DNA from: an uncultured Burkholderiales bacterium
GTDB taxonomy: Bacteria; Pseudomonadota; Gammaproteobacteria; Burkholderiales; Burkholderiaceae_C
DNA length: 64,000 bases
Direction of reading: 5' to 3'
Assembly (NCBI GenBank): GCA_903820745.1
Contig: CAIJIT010000296.1
Span: 1-64,000 of the forward strand
Every line of letters starts with the position of its first letter. Positions within the stretch are counted from its first letter, which is position 1. The notes beneath the pieces are model-generated. The model was given only the letters and a program-made list of their open reading frames with translations. It made no database searches and had not been told where the DNA came from. The position numbers were made by a program, and so were the translations under genes. Of the stretch, positions 61,502 to 64,000 are shown one piece after another.

Positions 61502-62491
61502 ATGGAAAGTCTAGATCTGCAAGTTCTCAACGATGCCTTGGCTTGGCGCCGCAGCGGCCATGCGGTCAGCCTGGTCACCGTTGTGCAAACCTGGGGCAGC
61601 GCCCCGCGTCCGCCGGGGGCATTGCTGGCCGTGCGTGACGACGGGATGGTCAGCGGTTCGGTCTCCGGCGGCTGTGTCGAGGACGACCTGATTGCTCGCA
61701 CCAAGGCCTTGCTGGCCAGCCCGGACGCTCAATCTGCGCCGTCCCTGCCGACCTTGATCACTTACGGCGTCAGCAAAGAGGAGGCCACTCGTTTCGGCCT
61801 GCCCTGCGGCGGCACTTTGGAGTTGGTGCAGGAGCCGCTACTGAACTTCGACTGGATCGAGCAGTTGCTGGCGCGGACTGCAGCACATCAACTGGTTGCA
61901 CGCCAATTGACATTGGCAACCGGTGCGGTTTCGCTGTCCGACGCGCAGCGAGGCCAGGCGCTGCAATTCGACGGCAAGACCTTGACCACCATGTTCGGGC
62001 CGAAATGGCGGCTGCTGCTGATCGGCTCAGGCCAGCTGTCTATGGCGGTCGCGCAAATCGCGACGATGCTCGACTTCGAAGTGCTGATCTGCGATCCGCG
62101 CGAAGAATATGCCGCCACGCTGGATGAGGGCATGGTCGGCGTGCGCCGGGTTGCGGGCATGCCCGACGACGCGGTCGACCTGCTGGTTCCCGATGCCCAT
62201 ATGGCGGTGGTGGCGCTGACCCATGACCCCAAGCTCGACGACATGGCCTTGATTGCAGCCTTGCAATCGAATGCCTTTTATGTCGGCGCGCTGGGCTCCA
62301 AGCGCAATCAGGCGACGCGCAAGCAGCGCCTGGCCGAGCATTTTGATTTAAGCCAGGAGCAGCTCGCACGCTTGCATGGTCCGGTCGGGCTGGCGCTGGG
62401 CGCCAAGACACCGGCGGAGATCGCGGTCTCGATCGCGGCCGAACTGGTGCTGGCGAAAAATTTGCCGACAAGCGGCAGTTCCAGCCGCTGA
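61502..62491 (+). CDS. XdhC/CoxI-family molybdenum hydroxylase maturation factor
   Basis: A 329-residue protein of the XdhC/CoxF/CoxI family, which binds and sulfurates molybdenum cofactor before insertion. The N-terminal part has TWGSAPRPPGALLAV and SGSVSGGCVEDDLIA. The C-terminal Rossmann domain has LLLIGSGQLSMAVAQIA, EVLICDPREEY and GALGSKRNQATRKQRL. It lies 4 bp after the membrane protein gene, divergent from coxMSL. Confidence 0.9.
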   Translation: MESLDLQVLNDALAWRRSGHAVSLVTVVQTWGSAPRPPGALLAVRDDGMVSGSVSGGCVEDDLIARTKALLASPDAQSAPSLPTLITYGVSKEEATRFGLPCGGTLELVQEPLLNFDWIEQLLARTAAHQLVARQLTLATGAVSLSDAQRGQALQFDGKTLTTMFGPKWRLLLIGSGQLSMAVAQIATMLDFEVLICDPREEYAATLDEGMVGVRRVAGMPDDAVDLLVPDAHMAVVALTHDPKLDDMALIAALQSNAFYVGALGSKRNQATRKQRLAEHFDLSQEQLARLHGPVGLALGAKTPAEIAVSIAAELVLAKNLPTSGSSSR

Positions 62492-62610
62492 TTGTGACAA
62501 AGCCTGTCACCAAGGCCTGATAATGCCGCGCCAAGCATGGTGCGACCAGGACCCCAGATGATTGCAAGCAAGAACCGTATGAACCGGCATGCTGCCGCTC
62601 AAGGGCAAGC

Positions 62611-64000
62611 ATGAGCAACGCCAACTTGTTCTGCGCGTTGCGCAAAGCTTTTCCTGCCGATCTCGATGCCACCGCGATCGATTGTGCCGATGGCTTGTGC
62701 CTGAGCTACAGCTGGCGCGACCTCGACATGGCTTCGGCCCGGATGGCCAATCTGCTGGCCTCGCTGGATCTTCCCGCCGGCAGCCGAGTCGCCGTGCAAA
62801 CCGAAAAAAGCGTCGAAGCGCTGTTGCTTTATCTGGCCGTGCTGCGCGCCGGTTATGTTTATCTACCGCTGAACAATGCCTACCAGGCCAGCGAGATCGA
62901 ATATTTCGTCGGCAACGCCGAGCCGGCGGTCGTGGTTTGTGCCGACAAGAACTTCAACTGGGTCTCGAAGATCGCCTTCAAGGCCGGTACGCAATATGTC
63001 TTCACGCTGAACGAAGACCGCAGCGGCAGTCTGCTCGACCGCGCCGCAGCGATGAGCGACAGCCATGAGCCAGCCGTCAAGCAGACCGATGAGATGGCTG
63101 CCATCCTCTACACCAGCGGCACGACCGGTGCGGCCAAGGGTGCGATGCTCAGCCATGGCAATTTGCTCAGCAATGCGCAGATGCTGAAGACTTACTGGGA
63201 TTGGAAAAAAGACGATGTATTGATCCACGCGCTGCCGATCTTCCATGTGCATGGCTTGTTTGTCGCCTCGCATGGTGCGCTGCTGAACGGCAGCAAGATG
63301 ATCTGGTTCAGCAAGTTCGATCCGCGCGCGCTGATCGCCCGCTTTGCCGATGCCACGCTGTTGATGGGTGTGCCGACGCTGTATGTGCGGATGCTGGCCG
63401 AAGCTTCGCTGACACCTGCAGCCTGCAGCAAGATGCGGCTCTTCATCAGCGGTTCGGCGCCGCTGCTGATCGAAACCTTCCGCGACTGGCAGCAGCGCAG
63501 CGGCCAGACGATTCTGGAACGCTATGGCATGAGCGAAACGCTGATGCTGACCTCGAATCCCTGCAAGCCTGAAGACGGCGAGCGCATTGGCGGCACCGTC
63601 GGCCGGGCCTTGCCAGGCGTCGAAGTCCGTGTCACAGACGACGCCGGCAAACTTTGCGCTGCGCAGGAGATCGGCAATCTCGAGGTGCGCGGGCCGAATG
63701 TCTTCAGCGGCTATTGGCGCATGCCGGAAAAGACGCGCGCCGAATTCAGCGCCGACGGCTGGTTCAAGACTGGCGACCTCGGCCAGTTCGACGCCAAAAG
63801 CTATTTCACCATCGTCGGCCGCAGCAAGGATCTGATCATCACCGGGGGCTACAACGTCTATCCAGCCGAGGTTGAAGGCTATCTGAATGAAATACCCGGC
63901 GTCTCCGAATCGGCCGTGATCGGTGTGCCCCATGCCGATTTCGGCGAAGCCGTCGTTGCAGTGTTGATCGCCAAGCCGGGTGCCACGCTTGATGCCACAG
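62611..64000 (+). CDS. matB: Malonyl-CoA synthetase (MatB-like), 3' end outside the window
   Basis: An AMP-forming acyl-CoA ligase, at least 463 residues and still open at the window edge. The P-loop YTSGTTGAAKG starts at residue 167. MSETLMLTSNP, GWFKTGDLGQFDAKSYFTIV and GRSKDLIITGGYNVYPAEVE complete the ANL motifs, and the last Lys motif lies beyond the window. NWVSKIAFKAGTQYVFTL and the short N-terminus resemble malonate-CoA ligases; another short-chain acid is possible. It is 119 bp after the XdhC-family gene and may not belong to the CODH unit. Confidence 0.85.
   Translation, partial: MSNANLFCALRKAFPADLDATAIDCADGLCLSYSWRDLDMASARMANLLASLDLPAGSRVAVQTEKSVEALLLYLAVLRAGYVYLPLNNAYQASEIEYFVGNAEPAVVVCADKNFNWVSKIAFKAGTQYVFTLNEDRSGSLLDRAAAMSDSHEPAVKQTDEMAAILYTSGTTGAAKGAMLSHGNLLSNAQMLKTYWDWKKDDVLIHALPIFHVHGLFVASHGALLNGSKMIWFSKFDPRALIARFADATLLMGVPTLYVRMLAEASLTPAACSKMRLFISGSAPLLIETFRDWQQRSGQTILERYGMSETLMLTSNPCKPEDGERIGGTVGRALPGVEVRVTDDAGKLCAAQEIGNLEVRGPNVFSGYWRMPEKTRAEFSADGWFKTGDLGQFDAKSYFTIVGRSKDLIITGGYNVYPAEVEGYLNEIPGVSESAVIGVPHADFGEAVVAVLIAKPGATLDAT

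Noticed and set aside
62863-63933. A 356-codon minus-strand frame at the right edge
   Set aside because: Antisense to the malonyl-CoA synthetase frame, which has all ANL motifs.
1-64000. CRISPR arrays, tRNA or rRNA genes
   Set aside because: No regularly spaced direct repeats, tRNA cloverleaf sequences or rRNA motifs were seen on reading the sequence; a covariance-model scan would be decisive.

Overview
The window is chromosomal DNA from a high-GC, aerobic, catabolically versatile proteobacterium. Best fit is a betaproteobacterium of Rhodocyclales or Burkholderiales type: a box-type aerobic benzoyl-CoA pathway with BoxR, a Bug-type solute receptor, a PEP-CTERM protein, an SHP/diheme cytochrome cluster with a QseBC-like two-component system, a PutA, a caa3-type oxidase and a molybdenum CO dehydrogenase. 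Species is not determinable from the sequence alone. No tRNA, rRNA, CRISPR array or intact insertion sequence was seen.

Layout. (1) 0.1-5.5 kb, minus strand: a catabolic operon reading acyl-CoA ligase, two hot-dog (MaoC-like) proteins, a carboxymuconolactone-decarboxylase-like protein, a Bug receptor and a VanA-like Rieske oxygenase. (2) 5.7-9.3 kb, plus: SHP haem protein, diheme cytochrome c, cytochrome b561, response regulator and sensor kinase, with a PmrA/QseB-type box in front. (3) 9.5-16.0 kb, minus: a complete peptide-type ABC importer plus an alpha/beta hydrolase; 16.3-17.4 kb, plus: an epoxide hydrolase. (4) 17.6-21.2 kb, minus: a large exported c-haem/beta-propeller-like protein and a PEP-CTERM protein. 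(5) 21.6-23.0 kb, plus: a small accessory patch with a DUF4160/DUF2442-HTH pair and a ParE-type toxin-antitoxin pair. (6) 23.1-39.5 kb: the benzoate module. On the minus strand are DUF4863 protein, boxD, benzoate-CoA ligase, hydrolase and livKHMGF. On the plus strand are boxR, boxC, boxB, boxA, a MaoC hydratase and a thiolase. (7) 39.7-52.4 kb: an Lrp-type regulator, a gene-free stretch, an alternative caa3-type oxidase cluster with haem O synthase, and putA. (8) 52.6-60.5 kb, minus: coxM-coxS-coxL-coxG-coxD-coxE, a MocA-like cytidylyltransferase and a 2OG-Fe(II) oxygenase; CoxL carries the form I signature AYRCSFR. Divergent from it are a six-helix membrane protein, an XdhC/CoxI-family maturation factor and an open-ended malonyl-CoA synthetase.

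The least explained signal is a composite element of about 60 bp. It occurs as five good copies plus one partial copy in front of minus-strand genes between 1.2 and 21.5 kb, and nowhere else that I could see. Each copy has two inverted half-sites (GGGTATTTCAgC type) around a conserved core (near GAGGTGCGATAGTTGG). It lies ahead of the ligase operon, the Rieske gene, the ABC importer (two tandem copies), the c-haem propeller protein and the PEP-CTERM protein. This suggests one undescribed regulon linking uptake, periplasmic or surface proteins and CoA-dependent degradation of an unknown substrate.
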